NCBI GenBank assembly: GCA_964035575.1
Contig: OZ037888.1
Coordinates: 1,054,001 to 1,118,000 of the forward strand
DNA from: Rhynchopus sp. YZ270_cl-10
Lineage: Eukaryota > Euglenozoa > Diplonemea > Diplonemida > Diplonemidae
DNA length: 64,000 nt
Direction of reading: 5' to 3'
Shown: positions 23,035 to 34,425 of the stretch, in pieces
Position numbering within the stretch: position 1 is the stretch's first letter
How the letters are laid out: each line of letters begins with the position of its first letter
Translations under genes and position numbers: made by a program
Notes under the pieces: generated by a model
Seen by the model: the letters and a program-made list of their open reading frames with translations, nothing else
What the model was told of the DNA's origin: nothing
The model's database searches: none

Positions 23035-23401
23035 CTACCGTTTTTTGTGGTCAAGTTGACCAGAGTTGAAATCGCCTCCAAACAGTCGATATTTCCGTTC
23101 TCCGATCCGACTTGGTGTCACATATCCGATGAGGTAGTTAGCACCACCTCGTGGGCGGTGTGTGATAGTGCTTTGCAAAAAAATTAAATAAATGGTGCAT
23201 TCATGTAACAAAGTGTTCCCCAAATTCCGGATTCCAAATGACGCGCGTTGTGACGTCCCCCATTCCATGCAAAACTCTGCGTGCCTTCGGCCTCGAAGTT
23301 CCTTTTCCCCACTGCGCTTCGATGGTGAATCATTACAACTGTCTAATTGCATTTCTTTTGGAACGTCCTCGCCCTGCACCTCTTCTTCTTCCTCCTCCTG
23401 A
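23035..23401 (-). pseudogene. Minus-strand coding-like fragment with GGDFNS motif
   Basis: An open frame of ~120 codons runs on the minus strand from an acceptor-like CTCAG at 23401 to a stop at 23035. It begins with an acidic EEEEEVQGEDVPKEMQLDS, continues through FCMEWGTSQRASFGIRNLGN and ends with YVTPSRIGERKYRLFGGDFN. Its last third is duplicated at 22438-22560. A LINE endonuclease remnant is the best guess. No reverse transcriptase motif is nearby. Confidence 0.3.
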
Positions 23402-23719
23402 GTGACTTAAAAAGTATCTGGTGGTCCGTTCCGCACCAAAAAAACCCCCTCATTTTCAAAACCATATCTCAACCCACAGGAAAAAAAAATTGCCGTTTTT
23501 TTTAAATATAAATTGTACACTTTTTCTGTTTCGCTTATAAATGATGGTGTAGGGAAGTAGGAGGGTGCTACGTCATTTTCCGACGATATACAACGAAACT
23601 GACAATTATTTAGACAGCAGATTGTGAACGGCCAGCCTCACCCCCCTAAAGCAAGACAGCAACCGCAGCAGCAAGGCAAGGGTACAAAAAAAGGGCTGTC
23701 CTGTTTTTTCCCTGCAAAG

Positions 23720-25177
23720 ATGGAGGAACGCAAGAAGGTTTCCGTCATGGTCGACTCCTCTAGAGAGTCGCGCGACGACGCCCCGTTTGACTTCAAGGGG
23801 TTTCAGGTATCCCCTAAGAATTCCCCCCTCACCCTTCCTTTGCAGATACTAAACTAGGTAACGTTCGTGTAGCGGTCCCATTCCTTTTCCGTTGGACGTA
23901 GTAATATGGGGGGACTTTGTGGACATCACTTCCACCCACTGTGGCTCCGTGACAGCGGGTCCAGTTCGCGGTCTGCCTGAAAAAGCGATTTCGCAGTCGT
24001 GGTTTCCACTTGTCTTTCCACAGTTTTGCGAAGTTACGACCAGCATCCGAGGTGTCTAGGGTGTAGATGGTACTGTACAGAGTACATGCACTCTGTGAGC
24101 AATTGGCACGCGGCAGAGGGGGTCAGACAATTTGTCCAGGAGATCCACAACGATGGCTTCAGGTGGTTCCGGGCCTTTTAGAGTTCCGCAGCAATTGAGT
24201 CTTTTGCAACAAAGTTGCAAGCGTATCCAGCGACTTCGAGACCGCAGACGTTTGTGTCTTCAGGAGGAGGTTTGCCACAAACTAGGGAGGTGGGAAATAA
24301 AAATAAAACAAGAAGGCCGTATCACCCTGTCGACAGGCGGATGGCATTCGGCAACTTGGCCGATTGAGCCCTTGCCTACCTCGAGGGGTAGGTTTCGTAA
24401 AGCCTTTTGCAGGCCATCCAGGGTTTCGTTGCAACACTTCCACCCCAGCTTCTTAGCCTGTTGCACCCGCTTCAATCCCCCTCTGTTGTGGGAGGATAAG
24501 TTTATTTCGAAAACGTTTTCTGCCCGCCCCACGGTTTCCGATTCTCTCGAAAAAGACACACTATTTTTTTTTTTAAACCCCCAGTTTCCCCGGGGTTCTC
24601 CCGTGGTTCTTCCGTGGGTTTCCCGTTTCCCCCTGACCACCACAGTATTTTTTTTTTTCAACTATTTTCTACAACACAATATAATCACCTTCAGGACGGC
24701 TTTTATGAGGAACCCAGCGGGCCTTACCAGACACGCAAGACAAGCATTGTCAATGGCATGAGCACTGACCGCCTCATTGACGAGCACAGGAAGAGCATCG
24801 CGCAGCTTGCACAAGACGGCGACGGTGGCAGCGAAGTAGACCTGGGTGCGCTGTCAGGTGTCACCTTAAGCCGCAGGCACACCCTCAGCCAGGCTGAGTA
24901 CAAAGACGGCATGGTATGCCACCCTACGTCCATTGTGACTACAACACGCCGTCTATATAATTCTCTTGGGAGAGGATGACTGTGGTTAAAAAATTCCTAC
25001 CAAAAAAAAACCCACACCAACTATGACGTACAACTCCTTCGGGAGTTTTTATTTATCTTTCGTGAGCGTACCTAGACTACTTGAGTGGAGGAAGAATTTA
25101 AACAAATCCCCCATTTACAGGAGCCAGAGTCGTACGAGAGAATGCAGTCATTTGAATTCGGGGAGAGCAGTCCCTAA
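23720..25177 (+). CDS. Hypothetical 120-aa acidic protein (three exons)
   Basis: Exons 23720-23806, 24695-24913 and 25121-25177 join at phase 0 throughout into 120 codons plus stop. The introns begin GTATCC and GTATGC and end TTCAG and TTACAG. The protein is hydrophilic and acidic: MEERKKVSVMVDSSRESRDD at the start, STDRLIDEHRKSIAQLAQDG in the middle, LSRRHTLSQAEYKDGM near the end and FEFGESSP last. RRHTLS is a basophilic-kinase-like site. There is no signal peptide or membrane segment, and I recognise no family. The first intron is 888 nt. Confidence 0.65.
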
Positions 25178-25984
25178 CGGAAACTCTAAGCTTAAGACAA
25201 ATGTGGTTTTGCGGCCTCCTATGCACACTCCCTCGAAGTCATTATTATTTTTTCCCGATTTTTTTTCAAAAAAAAACTATGTCGATCTATATCGCTGTTC
25301 CCTCACCCCGCATTTTTTTTGAACCTCAAGGTGGCTTAAGCACGAGGCTGTGCATCATCAACACCGTCCTCTGTGGCAGAAGAGTACCACATTTCAAACA
25401 CAGCGTGTTCACAAACGATAGTAGTATAATATGTGCACGCGAGAGGCACATTAGTTATTGTTCTTTTGAAAAATTACATCGAAATAAAAGCAAACGGGGG
25501 ATGACGACATCATCCCGAGTTTGTGATGAAGAGACAGCACATCTTCAAAACCCAGCATGATCCAGCGCGATAGCGATAGTGGTAAAAGATGTGTGTGTGT
25601 GCATGAGAGACACATCTTTCAAGTGTTCTCTTTTTGTTTTTTGTTTTTGGAAAAAATAAGTTCCGAGCACCCCCTCCCCCACGCCCCCTTCGTTACTTTC
25701 CATGCCCAGTCAGTTACACAATATAGAAAGCAAACCAAACATTAAAAAGGCCGTAAAAAAAAAAAAGAAGATAAATCACTCCCTTTTCCCTTTATCCCCT
25801 CACAACGACACAACCCACCTCTGTTTGGCCCATTGTTACGCAACGCCACTCACGCAAGCGTGATGACTCCAGGCTGGGACGAACCCATATAGTCAGGGGT
25901 CTTGCTGTGTGTAACATTGGCACAGGACCTAGATATCCCACCTCCTTCTCCCCCACCCCACCCCTCTACAGACAACCCTCCACC

Positions 25985-28603
25985 ATGGAAGACACCTCCT
26001 GGAAGAGCTTACTAGGGAGCTGGCGGTATATCAGCAAACGCAACGGGCAGACAAAGACATACCAGATCCGTGAATGCACGCCAGCGGATGAGGAGCACCT
26101 CGCAGCCCAGGCACAGCCTGCCGTGCCTGTACCCTTGAGGGAGGAGGCGGGCAGCCCCACGCTGCGTGACGATGAGGGCCCCGAGAACTTCTCCGACCCG
26201 AACGAGCAGTACCTTGTGTACCAGACAGGTGGGTTTCGGGTGAAGCTGCGGCGTGCTGCAACGCCGCCTACAGCGTCGTCCCTGCAGAAGCAGTTTGACA
26301 GCATCCAGCCGCCGGAGGAGACTGCCGCCGCACCCACGCCGTTCAACGAAAACGGCTGCTCGCCATTTGGGTCGTTCGCAGACAGCATCACCGCGCTGAC
26401 CACAGCATGCACCACAGGCGAGGTTGAGAGCGAATGGTACGGCTTCATCAGCGACTCACAACGTCTCCGCGTCATCAAAAAACGGAGCGGCGGCAACGAC
26501 GTTGTTGTGACCGTCTTTGAGGGCCAGATCTGCCCGATGTACCAAACCGCCGTTTCTGTTGGGCTCTTTGACGAGCTGATTGGGATCTGGAGCTACAAAA
26601 GCAATAGCACCGGAGCGCTGCACGCATACTGCATCCTCCCTACCCAGGGCCAGCTTGAATGGAGCGAGAGCGGCATCAGCGGCACCGTCGAGTACGTCCC
26701 TTTCCTCTCCGGCGCACCTCGGGGCTACTCCTTCCGCGTCTGCCTGAAGCCCTCAGCCAGCTCCGACGTCGCAGAGGAATGCCTCTGGATCAAAGCGGCA
26801 ACTGCGTATACAGAGGCAGACGGCGACGGCGAGGCAGAGCTGGTGACCCTCTACCAACAGAAGGCGAACGACGGGAGCATGACGCAGGCCATTGAGGTGG
26901 CGTCGCGTCTCAAGGGACCTCAGATCCTTGTGGAAGAGAGCGAAGGGGGCGAGACGACTGCAGGCATCACATCGCCTCTTGCAAGCATGGGGAGCTGTAT
27001 GTACGAAGTCGCAGAGACGAAGCGGATTGCGCACCTAAAGTCATTGTACGCAGCAGGTGGGGGAACCGGTGCGGGCGCTGGGGAACGGTGTGTATCAAAA
27101 TCCCCGAAGGGAAGGGGTGCAGCGCGCAAGGTGGGGTCGCTCCCTGCGCAAGCAGACGAGGCGAAGACGTATCAGACACAAACAGCAAGGGAAAGCAACG
27201 AGGCGCGGAGGGAACGTCTAGGCATCTCCATAGAGAAGAAGAAGGAGGTATCCAAACACCCCACCAAAGGTGGCTAAATCAGAACATTAGTATCATAACG
27301 TTTGTAGGTGTCTTTTATTGTCTTTTGAACACAACAAAAATCCAGGTCAGCAGACGTGCATTAGCAAGGTTGACAGAGGACGACCGACGAGGGACACGTG
27401 CATCAGTGAGCCCCAATAGACATACCAGAGTACGCAGTGCATCTCCACCAACGAAGGAACGTTCGCAGGTATGCCTTCAGGAGGTGTGTGGCATTGTGTT
27501 AAAAAATTGTCCTTCATTGTACTTCTTTTTTTGCACAGTCGTCCACGCGATTCGCAGAGTCGGAAACCTTCACCTCCAGCGTGCTCCTCAGGAGAGGGGT
27601 GGACCCGCCAGACTCTTCCGTATGTATATTTTTTGTCTCATTCCCGTTCAGATGACCTCCCGACTTTGTGTGGGAAAAAGAAAATGTTCAAAAACCCAAC
27701 AGCACATCTCCTCCGTGACCTTCGGCAAGCCGCAGCAGCGCCAGGTAGGGTCCTCGCCAGCGCGCAACAGCAACTCACACGACAGCTTCAACAAGCCCAC
27801 CTCCGCTCTGAACAAGCGCGACGAGCGCAGCAACGAGGTGCAGGCAAAGAAGGTACCCCACCACCACACCACCACACCACCACATTTCATTTAGACTCAA
27901 CTTTTCTCACCCCCCCCAGCACCACTCTTTTTTGGCACCCCTTTTCGCACATCGCCTGCCCCACATTCCACACCCCACACCACACACCCCACAGTCCGCC
28001 ACTTACTACCATGACCTCCGTGAATTCGCTGTTGCCGCCGGCGAGGCCTCTGTATACACCCGCAGCGACGAGGTGGAGGTGGAGGTCATCGACCCTGTTG
28101 CATCCTCAGAGCCTTACACGGCAGACACGATTGTCACGATGTGGGTGCCAGGGGTTGTCAAGCGCGTCAAGGTAGACGGCACAGGAGCATACGACGTGCG
28201 GCTCTCCACAACAGGTGAACTTCTCGAAGGCGTCAAGACACAGGATTTGCGACGTGCCAACCAACCAAAGAAGAAGACGAAGGTCATCCGCAGCGCGTCA
28301 CCCCAAGCAGTGCGCAGCGCCTCCCCTGCAGCAGTCTCCCGCCGCAAGGTGCATCCCCACCCGACCGACAAATCCCCGCACATTCCCGACACCCTCGCAT
28401 CACGTTCCCGCACGTCGTACAACAGAACGCGGTCGCTTTCCAACCACTCCCGTGTACCTCCCAAAGTAGACAAAGACAAAATCCTCGCACACAAAGCCCG
28501 TTTCAACTCTCCGTCAGCGAATTCGAAGACCTTCAGCACAGCGCAGCCCCACAGAGGGGCCCCAGTGCGACACTTCGCGCCACCTCCTCCTAAGGCGGTT
28601 TGA
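25985..28603 (+). CDS. Hypothetical 758-aa protein with duplicated domain and Tudor-like segment
   Basis: Exons 25985-27247, 27346-27468, 27539-27619, 27652-27852 and 27995-28603 are all joined at phase 0 and total 2277 nt. The large first exon contains two related ~180-residue modules that start LLGSWRYIS (residue ~9) and LIGIWSYKS (~197); each then shows a Y-x-I strand and later basic and aromatic strands, suggesting a duplicated beta-rich domain. Residues 421-556 are low-complexity with RSASPP sites. Residues ~582-643 (VTMWVPGVVKRVKVDG, then AYDVRLSTTGELLEGV) look like a Tudor/SH3-type barrel. The tail repeats IRSASPQ/VRSASPA and is basic and Pro/Ser-rich. The start of exon 4 is the least certain, since an acceptor at 27702 would fit the same frame. 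A CTACAG lies 14 nt before the ATG. Scaffold or cytoskeletal function is only a guess. Confidence 0.75.
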
Positions 28604-30413
28604 AAGGGGAGATGGGGGGGTTTTTTTTCTTATAGTATAATCTAGTGCACATTAAAGAAAAAGCAAAAGTAAAACGAAAGGGAAGGGGGGAGGGGGGAGG
28701 AGAAGGAGGGGGGGTGGTATTTTCTTTACGAAAACGGAACGAACCGAAAAATGCCCTTATTTAAATTATTCTTGAATTATGGGGAGGCTAAGGGGGTGAT
28801 GTGTGGTGTGGTGTTTAAAACATGGTGTTTGTATTGTTCCTAAGTACGGGGAATATGGACTAATGTTATGGGTTGTGGGTTGGGGGGGGAATGATTTTTT
28901 TTAAAGTGTGGTTGGCAACAAAGGGGGTATTTCGAAATTGACGTCAGACCAGAGGTTTGCTCTGTTGTCTAATCTCTTTCAAGGTACCGTTGAGAACGCT
29001 CTCCTCGTTGCTGAGACGAACTACGTCTATTGCCTTCTGTCGTTTATAAGGCAATCTTGGGTTTTTGTTGTTGACTACCAACGTTTAGCAATGTTGATTG
29101 CTGTATTTATTGTTTTGAAGAAAATAAATTGGTCAGGTGGGTCCAAATTTATTCTGGTGCAGTATATTTGTCTATTTTTTTCAATTCCCGGTAAGAAGAA
29201 AACCATCCCAGCTATGTAACCAATAATGTAACAAAAAAGAAGAAGAAGCGGGGGGAAAGAAAAACTGCAAAAATAAAAGAAAAACATAATTCCATAACAT
29301 ACCACGATAACTTTCGTATCTTTCTCGTTTGTTTTTTTTTTTGAAGGTGAATTCTACGCTGTGAGGTGTAGATTCGTCCATTAACAAACCCCCTTTTTAA
29401 AACATACCAAGTTCTTGCAGGCTTATTACTAAATTTCCTGTTCTTTCCTGGATTTAAAAAAAAAAAAAGGGTATGCCTGGTACTCCAGAAATAAAAAATA
29501 CCAAGTGCGCAACAAGTACGCAAAATGGGGTTTTCAGGAGCACCAATGCCCTGTTTATTTGCAGCCAATTGGTTTGAAGGTATTTTTTTTGTCAAAAGTG
29601 CTCATTAACAATCTGTATAGAATGTTTCAAAAAACAGTCCTTTTGAGGTGGTTCGCCAAATTTTTTTTTTACGCACACTACTTTGTGAGCGGAAAGTGTC
29701 ACGTCGTTCACTCACCCAACCGTGCTCCGCAACACCACCAACCAACAGGTAATTTTTAGTGTGTGTGGAAGCGTCAACGCATCAAACAACTACAAGAAGG
29801 GGGGTGAGGGAACGACAAGTGACACTTTTTTTTTTTTAAATCTGCTCTTTTTATGTGCATACCCTTTTTTGGAAATTCTCGGAAAATTGCCAACATTTAA
29901 GAATAAGCCTGAGTTTCTTTCGAAGGAAATAGTACGGATTCTAACAAAATGTCATGATGGTATAACGTGATGTCATTTTTTTTTTTTTTGTAACACCAGA
30001 TGATATCCTGAGAGTCATTTGTATATTTCTTGAAAATTCGAACTCGGTTATGTTTTTTCTTTTAATCGAAAAACTAGTAAGCTTGTGTGCACGAGAGGCA
30101 CGTACCCATCTTACAACGTTTTCCTTCTTTTTAGTGCCTGCATCCCCATGCTCTTACACTACGCTCTTCTCTTTATTACTTTTTCTTTTTGATTTTGAGA
30201 AGCGTTTTCAGCACACCTTTTTAGTTCTCTCTCCCCCCCGCCGCCCTCTTCTGAAAACTTCAGAATAAACAGAAGTTCCAAAAAAAAAAAAAAAATCTAA
30301 AAAAGTTTGCAGTGTTTTTCAAACAACCCACCTCTCAACATCAAGGTATAACGCCGTCAGACAGCGAACTTCTTCAGCATCTTCACACAAAACACACTCA
30401 TTTATCTTTTGCG
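28604..30413 (+). other. Intergenic, no gene; ACGAGAG-loop hairpins
   Basis: The start is G-rich (28680-28710). A reading frame at 28908-29219 lacks an ATG near its start and looks like chance. At 30076-30134, GTAAGCTTG leads into a GTGC-ACGAGAG-GCAC hairpin and ends in a T-rich tract and TAG, so the whole piece has the form of a short intron. Confidence 0.35.
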
Positions 30414-30832
30414 ATGGGATTTATCGTAAATCCGCACATCTCCACTGAAGTATTCACGACACCTCTGGCAAAGGTAGTTTAAAGAACAGCACGGAAAACA
30501 AACACCTCTGGTAAAGGTAGTTTAAAGAACAGCACGCGAACTCCTCTCTGCATGTGTGCATGTGTGCATGCATCTCACGTCTCATACTCCAGGCGAAAGC
30601 GCTCCGTACAACCCAGCATCGTCCTTCCGTGCTCGCGGTGCGTCTGATGGATCAGCTTCTCCAACTTCCGAAGCAGACCGCCGCTGTGCTGGCGGTCCAG
30701 CGTGTGTCCCCAGACTGTGGTCGTAAGCGACGGCAGCGATGTCCCTCTGAGGCATGCGGGGGTCGTCATTATCCCACTCCCTTCACGAGGAGGAAGACGC
30801 CTTCAGGGGGTCGGGTTGTCGCGGTCTCTTAG
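30414..30832 (+). CDS. Hypothetical 99-aa basic protein (two exons)
   Basis: Exon 1 (30414-30473, MGFIVNPHISTEVFTTPLAK) and exon 2 (30593-30832) join at phase 0. The second exon reads AKALRTTQHRPSVLAVRLMD, then QLLQLPKQTAAVLAVQRVSP, and ends in a Cys/Arg-rich CGRKRRQRCPSEACGG and TRRKTPSGG. The protein is basic with a possible amphipathic helix at residues 30-62. No family is recognised. The 5' splice site region (CCTCTGG.AAAGGTAGTTTAAAG) is duplicated within the intron, about 42 bp downstream. Acceptor-like TTCTTCAG lies 36 nt before the ATG. Confidence 0.55.
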
Positions 30833-31104
30833 TTGTGTTATGTATAGTATGGTAGCTGTGGTCCACGGCAGTGCCTCTCCTGTCCTGCTCTCCCAAGAAA
30901 AACGGAGCTCAGCCTCCGCGACACTGACTCCGCCGAATCTTGCGTTTGTCTGGACAGAGTGAGAGCCTTCAACCCCTTCCTCGTTATTATCGTCAGATTC
31001 GCTCGCATTTCCCTGCTCCACAGGGGGGGTTCGACCCTGGTGGGGGTTCCTTCTTGAACACCACATTTTACAGATCAGATACCACAAGATGGATGTAGGA
31101 CTGC

Positions 31105-31195
31105 ATGGTTTAGTCTACCCCCGGTACAGCCGGTCATACCAATATACACGTTCACGAGAGGGCTTTTTGTATTTTTCAAATCAACAGGGGTAACA
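31105..31195 (+). repeat. Dispersed GCATGG...GAGGGCTTT repeat
   Basis: This short repeat has GACTGCATGG, then GGTACAGCCGGT, then TTCACGAGAGGGCTTTTTG and TATTTTTCAA. Related copies lie at 18767-18835, 45420-45510 and 60500-60590, and its 3' half recurs at 51128-51170 and 51862-51905. It has no coding capacity and sits next to or inside gene 5' regions and introns. Confidence 0.5.
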
Positions 31196-31208
31196 CACAA
31201 CAAAAAAA

Positions 31209-32297
31209 ATGCATCGAATATGGCACTGTGTCACAATGTGTTTGGTTATTCCACAGATGAGTTGTGATAGCGCTGAGGACACTGCAGTGTGCATGCCTCT
31301 GTGTATACCGGAAAGCGCTTGGAATGGGACACACTGTGTCCAACCTGAGACCGCCATTATTGAACCCGAAGGCGAAACCGGCGATCGCATCGACGGCTAT
31401 GCAGGGTTTGTTACCTTAGGAGTGCTCGCCGGGCTTGGTGCGATATTCCTTGCAGCGGGGGTGACCGAATACTACCTGGACCCCGCACCTCGGCTGCCAC
31501 GCCTACCTGAAGGGGTAGACCCTAATACCCATCATGGTGAATGGTCCATGCCCGCCTCCGTGCAATGCTGGGTCACCCGAGATACCGCACAATTCCATGA
31601 TACACTTACCCAATTTCTCAGCATAATCGCAGAAAAGGAAGGGGTCGCCGAAAGCGGCGAAGTTCTTCTGATGTACGCACACCGCTGCGGAAGGACCGGC
31701 ATGGTTCTCGAAGTAGACGAGACGTCTGGGGTGACGAAGGTGCTCTTTGAAGATGGGGTGCGTCTGTGGGTGCCGTCCAGCGCACTGTTCGCCCCGTTGC
31801 CTTCTGCGCGCGATGTGAAAGAAATGGCTACTCCCGAACCTTCTGCTCAGCGTATCAGCCCCACAACAGAGGGAAGCAGTAGCAGACCCTTGGTGCCTCA
31901 GAGAGCTGCCATGCCGACGCCCCATTCGGTACCAGAGTTTGTGGCGTCATCGTCGAGGGGAGTGGGAGTGGGTGTCACGAAGCAGGCGAGCTTTGGCAGT
32001 TCCGTAGTAAACGCTGCGTTTGGCTCTGGAGGTGATGTGTTGCCCGCAGTTCCAGGGGTTGGGAACCCAACAGCAGTTTTGTCGCCAACAGGAGGGGGAG
32101 GAGGAGGGGGAGGGGGGGTGGCGAGCCCTGCAGTGCCGGCGTCGGGGTCGGTGTCGGCAGCGGGTGTGCCTGCAGGTGCTGCTGTGGTGCGTACTGCGTT
32201 CAGTCCTATCACCTCCCCACAAGAAGACCAACCAAAGAAGCGGGTTTTCAAAGCGTCTCCTTCGTCTTCAGAGTCGTCAGAGCAGGATGATGATTGA
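31209..32297 (+). CDS. Hypothetical single-pass membrane protein, 362 aa
   Basis: This is a single open exon. The N-terminus has five to six cysteines and one N-glycosylation site (NGT, ~40) before a membrane helix at residues ~64-85 (YAGFVTLGVLAGLGAIFLAA). The cytosolic part has a small barrel-like motif (GRTGMVLEVDETSGVTKVLF followed by EDGVRLWVPSSALF, ~165-200), then a long Ser/Pro/Gly-rich tail with a Gly run and an acidic end SSSESSEQDDD. Translation may start at 31209 or at the in-frame ATG at 31257, which directly follows TTATTCCACAG. With the first ATG the leading ~16 residues could act as a short signal peptide. No family is recognised. Confidence 0.6.
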   Translation: MHRIWHCVTMCLVIPQMSCDSAEDTAVCMPLCIPESAWNGTHCVQPETAIIEPEGETGDRIDGYAGFVTLGVLAGLGAIFLAAGVTEYYLDPAPRLPRLPEGVDPNTHHGEWSMPASVQCWVTRDTAQFHDTLTQFLSIIAEKEGVAESGEVLLMYAHRCGRTGMVLEVDETSGVTKVLFEDGVRLWVPSSALFAPLPSARDVKEMATPEPSAQRISPTTEGSSSRPLVPQRAAMPTPHSVPEFVASSSRGVGVGVTKQASFGSSVVNAAFGSGGDVLPAVPGVGNPTAVLSPTGGGGGGGGGVASPAVPASGSVSAAGVPAGAAVVRTAFSPITSPQEDQPKKRVFKASPSSSESSEQDDD

Positions 32298-32530
32298 GAA
32301 CGTCGGGAGGGGGTAGATGGTGGAGGGTGAAGCAATATGTTTCTGTTGGTGTTCGAGCAGAGGAAGGGGGATGGGGATCCCAAGAAGAACCAAAGAAGCG
32401 GGTCTTCAAAGCGTCTCCTTCATCTTCAGAGTCGTCAGAGCAGGATGATGATTGCGAAAGTCGGGGGTGTAAATGGTGTGCTTTGGAGGAGGGTGAAGCA
32501 ATATTCATGTTTCTGTTGTGGGAGGGGGGG
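32215..32530 (+). repeat. Tandem duplication of the gene's 3' end
   Basis: The last ~65 bp of the coding sequence (encoding KKRVFKASPSSSESSEQDDD) and ~70 bp beyond recur from about 32385 to 32530 with few changes. In the second copy the stop codon after the acidic run is replaced by TGC. It lies outside the gene and is not joined to it. Confidence 0.75.
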
Positions 32531-33433
32531 ATCGGGGGGGGGGGAGGGAAGGGTGTCTCAAATTTCTGTGGAGAAATAAAATAGAATTTCATGAAAAAAA
32601 CCCCTGCCTTTGTTGGCATTTGTTTTGATGAAATAGGCCTTGAAAAATTTTCCTCCCTTTTTTTTTCTCCTGTCTGAACTTTTAATGACTTTGATGGATC
32701 CCTTGCAGTGCCTGATTTTGAAAACACTTCTTTGCAGTACGGGCATGAACACATTCGGTGGTTGGGCTTCTTCTTCTTCTTCTTCTGTTTCCTCGTAGAT
32801 GCTGGATATCCACAATGCGAACTTCATCTTTGACGTCTAGTGTGCGTGCCAGGAGGTCTTCTTTCGTTGCCTTGCCTTTTGCCAAAATTGTGAATGCACG
32901 TCAGCATGCACAAATCTTATGCGGACCGTAAACCCGCATTCCCCGTCACGGCCTCTTTGTGGTATCAAGGCATCCCCACACATAGCGCAGTAATACTGCC
33001 TGGACGAGACCTGGACATAGTGACTTCCAGTGGGGGAGCATCTGGTTGAGCGGTTTGTGTGGACAGCCAGTATGAACTGTGCGTACGTTTTGTTCGCATT
33101 TGAGTGACGGTCCTTCAGACTGCGTCTGAGCGCGCCCGGCAGCATGTACAGAGCACCCCTGCCCTCCCCTCCCCCGACAAGAACAAAAGTGATTGAAACC
33201 GTCTTCGGATCGATGTGGCTGGGAGTCCCGCCCCCTGCTCATGTTGAAAGCGTTATGCGAAAAACGACTTGAAACTGCTTTTTCGGAACTTTATAAAAAA
33301 AGGAAATCCAACATCTCGCAACACCCCCCACAACAGCACTACACTATTCTATCCACGAACCCTCCTCCTCTCCCCTCCCGCTATCTAACTCTATTAGGAA
33401 AGCGACCTGCATCTTGAATTTTTAACTTATTTC

Positions 33434-34165
33434 ATGAGTCTTTCGTTAGCAGACCTTGACAAGGAGACGGAGGAAGATGAGGACGCGCTGGTCGTAAAAG
33501 ACCTGCGGTTTTTCGTGAAGCGTATTAGTGTTTGCGTGTTGTCGTTGGGCCTGCTCTTCGCGTTTGGTTTGTTTGCTATTAAGCTGCGTGGAGGCGAGAT
33601 CACCCACCCCTTCGTTGACTGCGATACGTCCGCAGCGGCAATCCACTTCGACCGCTACACCATCGTCGCAACACACAGCACCTCCACACCCACCCCCGAA
33701 CTGCAAATCATCCGCCACAACGCCTCCTTCACCACAATCCTCCTTTCCATACTCTTTGAGACAGACGCAACACAAAACACCACCCTCATCGACCACAGCT
33801 ACTGCTCAGGCAGCTTCACGACACGCACAGAAGGGGTCTACTCTATGGAATGCGAAACACACATAGGGCCCCTCTGGGGCGGCTATGCGCCTGTTGGTGT
33901 GGAAACCGTCTATTGTAAGCTGGGGGTAAACTCTGTGGGCGAGACTGCAACGTTTGTTGTGGAGGGTGGTGGTGGTGGGGGTAGTGTGTCCTGCTCGACC
34001 GGCAACGAGGCGCATGCCTTCTGCATAGGCGACAACCTGGAGGTTGCTGTGAGCACGCCCTTCACCGTGCTCCAAGCTGGTGACGGTGTGCTGGCACGTG
34101 CCCAAGTGCCTCTTCTCCCATACGGCATATTCAACGCCTCCCTCGAATTTGCATTGCTTCTCTAG
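33434..34165 (+). CDS. Hypothetical type II membrane protein, 243 aa
   Basis: A single exon encodes an acidic cytosolic N-terminus (DLDKETEEDEDALVVKDLRF), one membrane helix at ~31-49 (ISVCVLSLGLLFAFGLFAIK) and a ~190-residue luminal or extracellular domain. The latter has several cysteines, Asn-glycosylation sites (NAS, NTT, NAS), a Gly-rich loop (EGGGGGGS) and a hydrophobic end (SLEFALLL). No known domain is recognised. An ATTAG acceptor-like site lies 36 nt before the ATG. The preceding interval 32530-33430 holds no convincing gene. Confidence 0.65.
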   Translation: MSLSLADLDKETEEDEDALVVKDLRFFVKRISVCVLSLGLLFAFGLFAIKLRGGEITHPFVDCDTSAAAIHFDRYTIVATHSTSTPTPELQIIRHNASFTTILLSILFETDATQNTTLIDHSYCSGSFTTRTEGVYSMECETHIGPLWGGYAPVGVETVYCKLGVNSVGETATFVVEGGGGGGSVSCSTGNEAHAFCIGDNLEVAVSTPFTVLQAGDGVLARAQVPLLPYGIFNASLEFALLL

Positions 34166-34425
34166 CCACCATACCGTAGATATATCGGGGACGTGCTTTT
34201 GAACACAAAGTGCTGCGGTCTACGAAAGGCATAATAGTGGAGTAGTAAGGACAGATCAGTTTGGTATAACGTTGTGTTTGGTTTTCCTCTAATTCCCTAA
34301 ATAGAGGCAGTTGGGGGGTATTAAATACAAATGTCTTCGTACTACGTTGCAAAGGGCTTAGGTGATGGTCTTCAATGCATTGTGTTCTGTGCGCATGTAT
34401 TCCGAGGGGGTAGGGGGGGGGGCTC

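Noticed and set aside
26031-27188. Several minus-strand frames over the 758-aa gene
   Set aside because: They are shadows of GC-rich coding sequence on the plus strand.
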